A DNA stretch of 64,000 nucleotides from Mycobacterium lepraemurium (lineage in GTDB: Bacteria > Actinomycetota > Actinomycetes > Mycobacteriales > Mycobacteriaceae). Both the position numbers and the translations under genes were made by a program. The DNA lies in assembly GCA_002291465.1 (NCBI GenBank), contig CP021238.1:248001-312000 (forward strand), written 5' to 3'. Positions 27,594-36,184 of the stretch are shown here, piece by piece (the stretch's first letter is position 1; every line of letters starts with the position of its first letter). The notes under the pieces are model-generated. The model had not been told where the DNA came from. It did no database searches and saw only the letters and a list, made by a program, of their open reading frames with translations.

Positions 27594-27668
27594 ATGAGTC
27601 CCGGTGATAGTCCCTATCCGAAATCCGTTTCGTCCCGATCCGGCTCCGGCACCATGTCCACCGCCTGA
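27594..27668 (+). CDS. 24-residue upstream ORF in the M-box leader
   Basis: ATG 27594 follows the strongest Shine-Dalgarno sequence of the locus (AGGAGGTGAGG, 7 bases upstream) and encodes MSPGDSPYPKSVSSRSGSGT plus four residues before TGA 27666-27668. The peptide is rich in Ser, Pro and Gly, has no recognisable domain and is too short for most gene finders. Its place between riboswitch and structural genes suggests a leader peptide whose translation could affect downstream expression. Not proven to be translated. Confidence 0.45.
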   Translation: MSPGDSPYPKSVSSRSGSGTMSTA

Positions 27669-27731
27669 CCTTCACTGCTGGTCGCGCGGAGGATGCCTCG
27701 CTGTCGGTCGGGCCTCCAGCAGGAGAAGATC

Positions 27732-27947
27732 ATGGCTTTTGTTGTCACGCACCGTTTTCCGACTGTTTCCCGTCGGCGTGGATGGTCGATGCTGCGCGCG
27801 GGCCGGTTGCTGGCCAACAAGTTTCACCAGCGGGCCGCCATGACGCCGCAGGAGCGGGCCAACCTGTATGTCTCGCGGATGCCGATCGCGGTGATCACCG
27901 CGTCGCTGGGTGGGCACCCGTCGGGTTCCGCCGACCAGCACCGGTGA
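27732..27947 (+). CDS. Small basic protein (71 aa) upstream of the NRAMP transporter
   Basis: ATG 27732 lies after AGGAGAAG, a strong ribosome binding site. The product starts MAFVVTHRFPTVSRRRGWSM and contains LRAGRLLANKFHQRA, MTPQERANLYVSRM and PIAVITASLGG. It is strongly basic, with one short hydrophobic stretch near residues 50-60 that is too short for a confident membrane helix. I recognise no family. It follows the M-box and leader ORF and ends 125 bases before the transporter start, so it should share the magnesium-controlled transcript. It may be a small regulator or accessory protein of the transporter. Confidence 0.55.
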   Translation: MAFVVTHRFPTVSRRRGWSMLRAGRLLANKFHQRAAMTPQERANLYVSRMPIAVITASLGGHPSGSADQHR

Positions 27948-27959
27948 CCGGTTGCCGAT

Positions 27960-28003
27960 GCCCGCGGCGGCGGGGGCGCTAGCGCCGGTCCGTCGCCGCG
28001 GGC
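27960..28003. repeat. Nested palindrome between the small ORF and the transporter gene
   Basis: GCCCGCGGCG (27960-27969) pairs perfectly with CGCCGCGGGC (27994-28003). The loop contains a second perfect palindrome, GGCGCTAGCGCC (27975-27986). The RNA would form a strong branched hairpin 70 bases before the transporter start, with no U-tract. It may attenuate or stabilise the message. Confidence 0.55.
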
Positions 28004-28071
28004 GCGCGGCATGCCGTGCCCGCGTCCGCCTCACCCCGAGTGAGAACACGTCCGAGAGAGCGAGGCTTTCG

Positions 28072-29841
28072 ATGACTTCGATGCACACCCGCGGCCGGCG
28101 CACCCCGGGCGCTGCCGTGCAGAGTTCGGCGGTGTACGACGCCGCCCACGTCGGCGACATCGTCGGCGCGTTCGGCCGCATCCGGCGCGACGGCGGCGGC
28201 GCCGACGGGGCCGCGGGCGGGCGCTGGCGCCGGCTGCGGACGTTGGCGGTCATCACCGGTCCCGGACTGATCGTGATGGTCGGCGATAACGACGCCGGCG
28301 GTGTCGCGACCTACGCGCAGGCCGGCCAGAACTACGGCATGGGCCTGCTGTGGACGCTGGCCTTGCTGATCCCGGTGCTCTACGTGAACCAGGAAATGGT
28401 GCTGCGGCTGGGCGCGGTCGCCCGGGTAGGGCACGCGCGGTTGATCTTCGAGCGGTTCGGCAGGTTCTGGGGCGCCTTCAGCGTCGGTGATCTGTTGATC
28501 CTCAACGCGCTGACGATCGTCACCGAATTCATCGGTGTGGCACTGGCTCTCGGCTTCCTGGGTTGCCCGAAGATCGTCGCCGTCCCGGCCGCCGCAGCGC
28601 TGCTGTTCGCCGTCGTGGCCGGCGGCTCGTTCCGCCGCTGGGAGCGGTTGATGTTCCTGCTGATCGCGGTGAACGTGCTGATCTTCCCGATGGTCCTGCT
28701 GGTGCATCCGGCCCCGAAAGCGACTGTGGCCGGGTTGATCCCGCAGTTCCCGGGCGGGCTCAACTCGACCGTGCTGCTGCTGGTGGTCGCGATCGTGGGC
28801 ACCACCGTCGCGCCGTGGCAGCTGTTCTTCCAGCAGTCCAACGTGGTGGACAAGCGCATCACCGCGCGCTGGATCCCTTACGGGCGAGCGGATTTGGTGA
28901 TCGGGATCGTGGTGGTAATGGTCGGGGCGGCGGCGCTGATGGCGGTGACGGCGTTCGGATTGGCCGGGACCGCCGCTGCCGGCCACTTCACCGACGCCGG
29001 GGAGGTGGCCACCGGGCTGTCGGCGCACCTGGGCCGCACGGGCGGGGTGTTGTTCGCGATCATCCTGCTGGACGCCTCGCTGATCGGCGCCAACGCCGTC
29101 GGGCTCGCGACCTCCTACGCGGTCGGTGACGCCATGGGCAAGCGGCACTCGTTGCACTGGAAGATCACCGAGGCGCCGCTGTTCTACGGCGGCTACGCGG
29201 TGCTGCTCGCGGTGTCGGCCGTGGTCTCCTTCAGCCCGGACCACATCCTGGGCCTGGTGACCCAGGGCGTGCAGGCGCTGGCCGGCGTGCTGCTGCCCTC
29301 GGCGACCGTCTTCCTGGTGTTGCTGTGCAACGACCGGGCGGTGCTGGGGCTGTGGGTGAACACGGTGTGGCAGAACATCGCCGCGTGGACCATCGTGTGG
29401 TGCCTGGTGCTGTTGTCGCTGGCGCTGACGGCGACCACGTTCTTCCCCGACCTGTCCACCGGCACCATCGAGGCCGGGCTCGCGGCCGGTGCCGTGCTCG
29501 GCGTCGTCGCCGGTGCGGTGATGATCGTCGTGGGCCGGCGCCAGCGCGACCTCGCCGAGGCCGAGGCCATCGTGCGCACGCTGGGCGGCGTCCTGGATCC
29601 CGAGCAAGTCGACGAGCTCGACGACGCGTCGTCGCTGACCCGCGCCGAGCGGCGGGCCCTGCGCCGGCAGGACCGGGAGAACTGGCAAACCCCCAGCCTG
29701 GCCCTGCTCGACCGGCCGGCGATGTCGCCGATGCGCCGGGCGGGGCTGTTCACCCTGCGGGGCTACCTGGTGGTGGCCGTGGTGTTCGTCATCATCAAGC
29801 TCGTGCAGGCCGGTGTGGTCGGCCCGGCCGCCTCACTGTGA
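28072..29841 (+). CDS. NRAMP-family transporter with altered metal-site motifs (putative NRMT-type Mg2+ transporter)
   Basis: Intact 589-residue membrane protein from ATG 28072 with the NRAMP fold: GPGLIVMVGDNDAGGVATYA in helix 1, then a regular run of about eleven helices. Two signature sites deviate. The helix-1 DPGN motif is DAGG (residues 74-77), and the helix-6 MPH motif is APW (residues 247-249, TTVAPWQLFF). Classical NRAMPs use the Asn and Met to bind Mn2+ and Fe2+. Their loss, together with control by an M-box, points to the NRAMP-related magnesium transporter type. A charged cytosolic stretch (SLTRAERRALRRQDREN) precedes the last helix. It overlaps the convergent oxidoreductase gene by 9 bases. 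The substrate is inferred, not shown. Confidence 0.85.
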   Translation: MTSMHTRGRRTPGAAVQSSAVYDAAHVGDIVGAFGRIRRDGGGADGAAGGRWRRLRTLAVITGPGLIVMVGDNDAGGVATYAQAGQNYGMGLLWTLALLIPVLYVNQEMVLRLGAVARVGHARLIFERFGRFWGAFSVGDLLILNALTIVTEFIGVALALGFLGCPKIVAVPAAAALLFAVVAGGSFRRWERLMFLLIAVNVLIFPMVLLVHPAPKATVAGLIPQFPGGLNSTVLLLVVAIVGTTVAPWQLFFQQSNVVDKRITARWIPYGRADLVIGIVVVMVGAAALMAVTAFGLAGTAAAGHFTDAGEVATGLSAHLGRTGGVLFAIILLDASLIGANAVGLATSYAVGDAMGKRHSLHWKITEAPLFYGGYAVLLAVSAVVSFSPDHILGLVTQGVQALAGVLLPSATVFLVLLCNDRAVLGLWVNTVWQNIAAWTIVWCLVLLSLALTATTFFPDLSTGTIEAGLAAGAVLGVVAGAVMIVVGRRQRDLAEAEAIVRTLGGVLDPEQVDELDDASSLTRAERRALRRQDRENWQTPSLALLDRPAMSPMRRAGLFTLRGYLVVAVVFVIIKLVQAGVVGPAASL

Positions 29842-30777
29842 ATCAGTGGGCAGCAGAACGATTTTCCCGTGGGTGTACCGCTGCTTGAGCTCGGCGAACG
29901 CGCCGGCGACCCGATCCAGCGGATAGGTCGCGGCGATGTCGAACTCGAGGGCGCCGGAGACGATCAGATCGGCCATCTCGGCCAGCACTTCCGGGGTCGA
30001 CGCCTCGGCGCTGCCTTCGGTCTTGGCGCCCACTTCCGCGGCCTTCTCGAAGGAGATGATCGTGTCGATCCGCTTCGGTGGCACACCGAGGTCCACGGCG
30101 AGCTGCACGTATTGCGGGCCGAAAAGGTCGATGAACGCGTCGATTCCGTCCGGCGCTGCCTCGCGCAGCCGATCGGCCAGCCCGTCCCCGTAGGTGATCG
30201 GGACGACACCGTGCGCGCGCATCCAGTCCGCGTTGCCCGGGCCGGCGATGCCGAGCACCCGCGCTTTGCGCAGCACCAGCAGCTGCGTGACCAGGCTGCC
30301 CACCCCGCCCGAGGCCGCCGACACCGCGACCGTCTCACCCGGTTGCGGCGACACCGCACGCACCGCCGCGTAGGCCGTCACACCCACCACATACAGCGAA
30401 CCCGCCACCTCCCAACTCAGTTCGGGCGGCTTGCGGATCAACTGCCCCACCGGGACGGCGGTGTGGGTGGCATGGCTGGACCGGCGCAGACTGAACCCCA
30501 AAACCTCGTCGCCGACCGCGAATTCGGTCACCCCCGGCCCCACCGCGGTCACCACGCCGGCCAGGTCGCTGCCCTCACCGGAGGGGAAGGTGGCCGGGAA
30601 CCTCTCGTGCAACGCCCCGACCCGGATGGCGGCTTCCCCGGGATTGATCCCGGCGGCGCGCACCTCGACGACAACCTCGCCCGGCCCGGGCGCGGGCATC
30701 TCGATGTCGGCGACGTACAACACCTCGCGTCCGCCGTACCGGTCGAACCGTACGGCGCGCGCCGCTGCAGCCGTCAT
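29833..30777 (-). CDS. Zinc-free medium-chain reductase (NADPH:quinone oxidoreductase type)
   Basis: Intact 314-residue protein from ATG 30777. The N-terminal GroES-like domain contains VVVEVRAAGINPGEAAIRVG and FPSGEGSDLAGVVTAVGPGV. The cofactor motif is VAVSAASGGVGSLVTQLLV near residues 145-165. The zinc-ligand cysteines of alcohol dehydrogenases are absent, so this is the quinone oxidoreductase/crotonyl reductase-like branch, which reduces quinones or enones with NADPH. The C-terminal TYPLDRVAGAFAELKQRYTHGKIVL is typical. The open frame upstream to 30858 is Arg-rich and not used. It converges on the NRAMP gene. Confidence 0.85.
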   Translation of the reverse strand: MTAAAARAVRFDRYGGREVLYVADIEMPAPGPGEVVVEVRAAGINPGEAAIRVGALHERFPATFPSGEGSDLAGVVTAVGPGVTEFAVGDEVLGFSLRRSSHATHTAVPVGQLIRKPPELSWEVAGSLYVVGVTAYAAVRAVSPQPGETVAVSAASGGVGSLVTQLLVLRKARVLGIAGPGNADWMRAHGVVPITYGDGLADRLREAAPDGIDAFIDLFGPQYVQLAVDLGVPPKRIDTIISFEKAAEVGAKTEGSAEASTPEVLAEMADLIVSGALEFDIAATYPLDRVAGAFAELKQRYTHGKIVLLPTDSQ

Positions 30778-30944
30778 GCCGTTCCCCTCCCCGTCGGATG
30801 CCCGCCTCCGCCAGCATAGGCGCGCGGCGGCACTACCCACCGGCCGAGAATTGGGCATATGTTCATAACAGCTGCCCGATGCCCACCGGCGTTTCGCCGG
30901 CGGCGCCGGGGCGGTGGTGAACCTCGTTGGGGGAAGGAAGCTGC

Positions 30945-31544
30945 GTGCAGGCCGCTCGGATCGGCATCGCCGGCTGCGCTGCCGTCGTCATCGCGGCCGC
31001 GGGGTGCGGAGGCGGCGGCAAGGGCTCGTCGCCGGGCCCCGGTTCGCCCACGCCGTCGAGCAGTTCGGGCGCCGTCACCGGCCCGCCGCCGGGACAACCC
31101 AGCGACTACGGCTACCTGCTGATCAAGCCGAGCGACGTCGGCGGAGGTCTGAGCGCTCCCCAGTCACCGATGCTCAACCCCAACAACGCCCCAGGGGCCG
31201 CGCAGCTTTTCGCCAACGCCGACAGCAGCCGGCGGCTGTGGGACACCATCATGATCGCCGCCGACGCCACGGCCGCCACCGCCGAACTGGCCGCCACCAA
31301 GAGCAGTTACGCCGGCAAGGTGAACGGCGACTGGCGCCCGGTTGCCGTCGGCGCCAACGGGACAACGATTTCGGGCGGCTCCTCGGACAACACCCAGGCG
31401 ATGACGGTGCTGTTGTTCACCGAGGGCAGGGTCCTGGTCACCCTGGAATTCGACAGCGCGCCCAACGACCCGATCGACCCGGCAGTCGCGGTCGACATCG
31501 CCCGCAAGCAGGACGCTGCGATCAGGGCCGGGCTGCCCGGCTAG
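30945..31544 (+). CDS. Putative secreted lipoprotein
   Basis: GTG 30945, preceded by GGGGGAAGGAAGC, encodes 199 residues. The N-terminus (VQAARIGIAGCAAVVIAAAG) is a signal peptide whose lipobox is AAGC with Cys 21, followed by a Gly/Ser/Pro linker (GGGGKGSSPGPGSPTPSSSS) as in many mycobacterial lipoproteins. The mature domain includes DYGYLLIKPSDVGGGL and AMTVLLFTEGRVLVTLEFDS. This resembles small sensor-like or LppX/LpqN-type lipoproteins of unknown role, and I cannot assign a family firmly. A TTG six codons upstream is in frame but lacks a better ribosome site. It is transcribed alone and converges on ldtA. Confidence 0.72.
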   Translation: MQAARIGIAGCAAVVIAAAGCGGGGKGSSPGPGSPTPSSSSGAVTGPPPGQPSDYGYLLIKPSDVGGGLSAPQSPMLNPNNAPGAAQLFANADSSRRLWDTIMIAADATAATAELAATKSSYAGKVNGDWRPVAVGANGTTISGGSSDNTQAMTVLLFTEGRVLVTLEFDSAPNDPIDPAVAVDIARKQDAAIRAGLPG

Positions 31545-31655
31545 CAGCGAAAGACCGTCGGGGCCAACGTGTTTCGGCGACAGCAACGCATGCTGCGCGT
31601 CGGCGGAGCCGAAACCGGCGGCAGCCGTTGCCATCTGACGATGGCCGGTTGCCGG

Positions 31656-32414
31656 TCAGGCCACGACCTGGATGGGGTCGCCGATGTTGACCTCGTTGAA
31701 GTACCACGCGGCGTTGTCCGGGCTCAGGTTGATGCATCCATGGCTGACGTTCGCGTAGCCCTGCGAGTCGACCGACCACGGCGCCGAATGCACGTACACC
31801 CCGCTCCAGGTGACCCGAACCGCGTACTGGGCGGTGATCTTGTAGCCCTCCGGCGAGCTGAGCGGGATGCCGATGGTGCGCGAGTCCATCACCACCGAAC
31901 GCTGCTTTTCCAGCGCAGTGAAGTTACCGATCGGGGTGGGCCGGCTGGGTTTGCCCATCGACGCCGGCATGGTGCGCAGCACCTCGCCGTTGCGGCTCAC
32001 GGTGAAGGTGTGTTTGGAGATGCTGGCAACGCCCAGCAGCTCGTCGCCGGTGTCGAAACCGGTGGTCAGCGCCTGCACGCCGACCGAAACGTGGCCGTGC
32101 GCGGGCCAATACCGGTTCGGGACGAACCGGACGACCGTGTTGTCGTCGGCCCACTCGAAATGCCCGCGGACACCGGCCGGCGACACCACGCGAATCGACC
32201 GCTCGACGGCGGCCCGGTCGGCCGCCGGCGCGGTGAACGTCACCACGATCGGGTGGGCCACACCCACCACCGCCCCGTTGGCGGGCAAAATCGAGGCGAC
32301 GCCGGGGACGGGCTGCGACAACGGCACCGAAGCGCCACCGCGGCCGACCGGCACTACCAGGGCCATGACCGTGATCGCTACCATAACAAATAGATAACGA
32401 CCGGCTCGACGCAT
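31656..32414 (-). CDS. ldtA: L,D-transpeptidase LdtA (LdtMt1, Rv0116c homologue)
   Basis: Intact 252-residue protein from ATG 32414. It has an N-terminal signal anchor (MRRAGRYLFVMVAITVMALV), an Ig-like domain (VPGVASILPANGAVVGVAHP to about residue 120) and a YkuD catalytic domain with YANVSHGCINLSPDNAAWY, where Cys 227 and His 225 form the active-site motif. L,D-transpeptidases make 3-3 cross-links in mycobacterial peptidoglycan and are the targets of carbapenems. The position next to the oxyS-oxcA block matches M. tuberculosis Rv0116c. All recognised catalytic motif residues are kept, unlike the neighbouring metabolic genes, as expected for an envelope function under selection. Confidence 0.93.
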   Translation of the reverse strand: MRRAGRYLFVMVAITVMALVVPVGRGGASVPLSQPVPGVASILPANGAVVGVAHPIVVTFTAPAADRAAVERSIRVVSPAGVRGHFEWADDNTVVRFVPNRYWPAHGHVSVGVQALTTGFDTGDELLGVASISKHTFTVSRNGEVLRTMPASMGKPSRPTPIGNFTALEKQRSVVMDSRTIGIPLSSPEGYKITAQYAVRVTWSGVYVHSAPWSVDSQGYANVSHGCINLSPDNAAWYFNEVNIGDPIQVVA

Positions 32415-32565
32415 AGCGTCCACCCTTCGAGATGGTGCGATCAACACACCGATATTCTACTTGTTGTCCGCCGACCACCGGTTTCAGCAAACAATGACAG
32501 TTCGGTTCGGTCGGAGCGGTCACGTTCCGATCACCGGTTGGGTGCAATCGCGGCGAGGAGTGGGC

Positions 32566-33212
32566 ATGGCTGGTGAGAATCACTACACGCGTCCCTGCGC
32601 CGACTCGGCGGCGCTGGTGCTGATCGACGTGCAACGCGATTTCTACGCCGACGACGCCCCGATGCGAGTCGAGGGAACGAGTGCGGCCCTCGGCGCGATG
32701 GCCGAGCTGGCCCGCGCCTTCCGGCGCCGCGAGCTGCCGATCGTGCACGTGGTGCGCCTGTACCGGGCCGACGGGTCGAACGCCGACCCGTGCGGCGCCG
32801 CTTTATCGAGGACGGCGCCCGCGTCGCGGTGCCGGGCAGCCCCGGCTCACAGATCGCCCCCGAGCTGTTGCAGAAAGCCGTTGAGCTGGACCACCAATTG
32901 CTGCTCTCCGGCGGCTTCCAGCAGATCGGGCCGGCCGAGCACGTGATGTACAAGCCGCGCTGGGGAGCCTTCTACGGCACCAAGCTCGAGCAGCATCTGC
33001 GCGAAAGCCGCACGGATACACTGGGTTTCGCGGGCTGCAACTTCCCCAACTGTCCCCGCACATCGATCTACGAGGCGTCCGAACGCGACTTTCGCATCGT
33101 GCTGGTGGCTGACGCCATCTCGGGTTTGTACGACCGCGGTGCCCAGGAATGCCAGGCCATCGGGGTGGCGGTGCGCGACACCGCGCAGACGCTGGATTGG
33201 CTCGGCGGGTAG
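32566..33212 (+). pseudogene. Isochorismatase-like cysteine hydrolase, frameshifted
   Basis: ATG 32566, 8 bases after CGAGGAG, begins an isochorismatase-like hydrolase: ALVLIDVQRDFYADDAP carries the catalytic Asp. The frame breaks near 32800, where one base appears lost in PCRRRFIEDG. The rest contains the catalytic Lys in MYKPRWGAFYGTKLEQHL and the Cys in GFAGCNFPNCPRTSIYEASE, ending at 33212. The family hydrolyses amides or ethers of small acids. The single lesion and intact triad suggest recent inactivation. It is followed after 57 bases by the LysR gene on the same strand. Confidence 0.8.
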
Positions 33213-33269
33213 CCGCGGGTGAGCCTCGGCGAGATCGCAAGGCCGAGCCCGACCACGACAGGAGTGCGG

Positions 33270-34195
33270 GTGCTCCTCCGTCAGCTGGAGTACTTCGTGG
33301 CGGTGGCCTCCGAGCGGCACTTCGCCCGGGCCGCCGAGAAGTGCTTCGTGTCCCAGCCGGCGCTGTCCGCCGCGATCGCCAAGCTGGAAAAGGAGCTGAA
33401 CGTCACGCTGATCAATCGTGGCCACAGTTTCGAGGGTGTCACCCCCGAGGGTGAGCGATTGGTGGTGTGGGCCAGGCGGATTCTCGCCGAGCACGACGCG
33501 TTCAAGGCCGAGGTCGACGCCGTGCGGTCGGGGGTCACCGGGACGCTTCGGCTGGGCACCGTGCCGACCGCGTCCACCACCGCGTCCCTGCTGCTGTCCG
33601 CGTTCTGCTCCGCGCACCCGTTGGTGAAGGTGCAGATCCTGTCCAGGCTGTCGGCCGGCGAGCTGTACCGGCGGTTGCGCGAGTTCGAACTCGACGCCGC
33701 CATCGCCCAGACCGCGCCCGACGACACCCCGACGTGAACCTGGTGCCGCTCTACCGGGAGCGTTATGTGTTGCTGGCACCGGCGGACCTGCTGGCATCCG
33801 GCGCCGCCACCATGACCTGGGTGCATGCAGCGCAGTTGCCGCTGGCCCTGCTCACCCCGGACATGCGGGACCGCCAGATCATCGACCGGGCGTTCGCCGA
33901 CCACGGCATCACGCTGCACCCTCAGGTCGAAACCGACTCCGTGGCTTCGCTATTCGCGCAGGCGTCGGCGGGTAGTTGGGCGTCCATCGTGCCGCACACC
34001 TGGCTGTGGGCATCGCCGCTGGGCGCCGGCATCCGGGCGGTGGAGTTGGTCGATCCGGTGCTCACCGCCGACGTGGTGCTGGCCACCAAGTCGCACGGCC
34101 CCGGATCTCCGATCGCGCGGGCGCTGGCCGCGTCCGCCGGCCGGCTGCAGCTGAACGACTTCGCGCAGCTGCTGGGCGTCACCCGCCGGCGCTGA
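33270..34195 (+). pseudogene. oxyS: LysR-type regulator OxyS (Rv0117 homologue), frameshifted
   Basis: GTG 33270, with AGGAG just upstream, starts RQLEYFVAVASERHFARAAE and the rest of a LysR helix-turn-helix (VSQPALSAAIAKLEKELNVT). The frame is lost near 33732, where CCCCGGACGTG appears as CCCCGACGTG, so one G is missing and a TGA follows. The remaining effector domain (NLVPLYRERYVLLAPADLLA, SWASIVPHTW) is intact to 34195. In M. tuberculosis oxyS lies beside oxcA, as here, and has been linked to oxidative-stress regulation. A product ending at about 155 residues would keep the DNA-binding domain but lose most of the sensing domain. Confidence 0.87.
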
Positions 34196-35969
34196 CCGCG
34201 GCCGGCGACGCCGCGCTGGCCGGGTTTCGGTTGGCCAGGTGGCCGCTTTCCACCCCGGCGGACGGATCGAGCTCGCAGTCGATCAGCGACGGCCCGCCGG
34301 AGGCGATCGGCTCCGTCAGTGCCGCCCGCAACTCGGCGGCCGTGCTCACGTGATATCCCTTGCCGCTGAACGCCTCCACGATCAGCTCGTGGCGGGCCCG
34401 GGTGCTGAGCACTGTGGGTGCCGGGTCATCCCCGTGTGGGGGCTCGTCGCCGCGGTAGACACCGCCGTTGTTGAGGATGACGACGGTCACAGGCAGGCGG
34501 TAGCGGCAGATGGTCTCGATCTCCATCCCGCTGAAGCCGAACGCGCTGTCGCCCTCGATCGCGACCACCGGCCGACCGGTCTCGACCGCGGCGCCGATGG
34601 AGAAGCCCATGCCGATGCCCATCACGCCCCAGGTTCCGGTGTCGAGCCGGTGCCGCGGCAGTTCCATGTCGATGACGTTGCGGGCCAGGTCGAGCGCGTT
34701 GGCTCCCTCGTTGACCACGTAGATGTTGCGGTTGTCTTGCAGCACAGCTCGAATCGCGCCCAGCGCGTTGTAGAACCGCATCGGGTGCGGGTCCTCGGCA
34801 CAGCGCGCACGCATCTCGGCGTCGTTGTGGGCCCGGCGCTCGGCCAGTTCCTCGGTCCACCGCGCCGGCGCCGTGATCGGCCGGGCGTCCAGCGCGTCGC
34901 ACAGCGCGGACATCACGGAGCCGATGTCGCCGGCCAGCGGCGCGGCGATCTGCTGGTTGCTGTCGAACTCCGACGGCTCGATGTCGACCTGTACGAACTT
35001 CACACCGGCCGACCATTGCGGCTATTCCCCATGTCCCAGAAGCCAATTCAGCCGGGCGCCGACCAACAGCACCGCGTCGGCGCGCCCGATGGCCAGTGAG
35101 CGGGCGGCCGCGGCGGACTGCGGGTGGGCGTCCGGTAGCAGCCCCTTGGCCATCGACATCGGCAGGAACGGAATTCCGGTGGACTCGACGAATCGCCGAA
35201 TCTCGTTGTCGGCCTGGGCGTATGCTGCGCCCTTGCCCAGCACGATCAACGGCCGCCGGGCGTCGGCCAGAACGTCCAGCGCGCGATCGACCGCCTCGGG
35301 CGCGGGCCGCTGGCGGGGGGGGGGGCGGGGTCGACGACCCGCCACAGCGTGCCGGCGGCGGCCGAAGCGTCCATGGCCTGGCCCAGAACGTCGCCGGGGA
35401 TGTCCAGGTAGACACCGCCGGGGCGGCCGGAGACCGCCGTCCGCACGGCGCGCGACGCCGCGGCCGATGTCGTCGACCCGGTCGATCCGGTACGCCGCCT
35501 TCGCGAAAGGCCTTGCGGCGTCCAACTGGTCGAGGTCCTGGTAATCGCCGCGGCGCAGATCGACCAGCGCCCGATCGCTCGAGCCGGAGATCTGGATCAT
35601 CGGGAAGCGGTTCGTCGTCGCGTTCGCCAGCGCGGGCAGGGCGTTGAGGAAGCCGGGCCCCGACGTGGTCAGGCACACCCCCGGACGACGGGTGAGGAAG
35701 CCCGCGGCCGCCGCCGCGTTGCCGGCCGAGGCCTCCTGCCGAAAGCCGATGTAGCGGATGCCCGACACCTGCGCGGCCCGGGCCAGGTCGGTGATCGGGA
35801 TGCCGACGACGCCGAAGATGGTCGCGACATCGTTGGCCCGCAGCGCCTGCACCACCAGATGGAAGCCGTCGATCAGCCGTGCGGATTCCGGCGTCGGGCC
35901 GGCGGATGCCGAGGTTGCGGACACGTGGCGACTCCTGCCGTGCGGGTGTGGGTACTGCCCAGCCATCAC
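34179..35969 (-). pseudogene. oxcA: Oxalyl-CoA decarboxylase OxcA (Rv0118c homologue), stop and frameshifts
   Basis: The N-terminal ThDP domain reads LIDGFHLVVQALRANDVATI and GFRQEASAGNAAAAAG with the catalytic Glu. A 2-base loss near 35465 moves to the frame of VSGRPGGVYLDIPGDVLGQA. An 11-base G tract (C on the coding strand, 35315-35325) marks a second shift, after which EAVDRALDVLADARRPLIVL follows. A TAG at 35022-35024 then interrupts before FVQVDIEPSEFDSNQQIAAP. The C-terminal domain with GDSAFGFSGMEIETICRYRL is complete to 34179. The enzyme releases CO2 from oxalyl-CoA to give formyl-CoA. It converges with oxyS, overlapping its end by 17 bases; both genes of the pair are dead. Confidence 0.87.
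35315..35325. repeat. Homopolymer of 11 G residues inside oxcA
   Basis: Eleven consecutive G on the + strand (C on the coding strand) sit where oxcA changes reading frame. It is the longest single-base run I noticed in the window. Tract-length slippage could switch the frame, or the tract may be a sequencing problem. Confidence 0.85.
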
Positions 35970-36141
35970 AATGACCCCGCCGACCGTCAGGTGTCCAAGT
36001 CGAACGTGCTATCCGGTCATTCACGACGTTTATCGCCGCAGGTCAGCGCCCGGGACCGCCGGAGTCGATAATGGGAGCTTATCGATCGTGAGCGGATCGA
36101 TATTGGACGCAGCGCAACGCCGCCCGGCATGGTGGCAGCGA

Positions 36142-36177
36142 CGACACAACGGGAAAGGACGACACAACGGGAAAGGA
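36142..36177 (+). repeat. Perfect 18-bp tandem duplication carrying the fadD7 ribosome binding site
   Basis: CGACACAACGGGAAAGGA occurs twice without a gap (36142-36159 and 36160-36177). Each copy contains GGGAAAGGA, the Shine-Dalgarno sequence of fadD7, so the gene now has two. Only the second is at the right distance from ATG 36185. Confidence 0.92.
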
Positions 36178-36184
36178 TGTGGCG

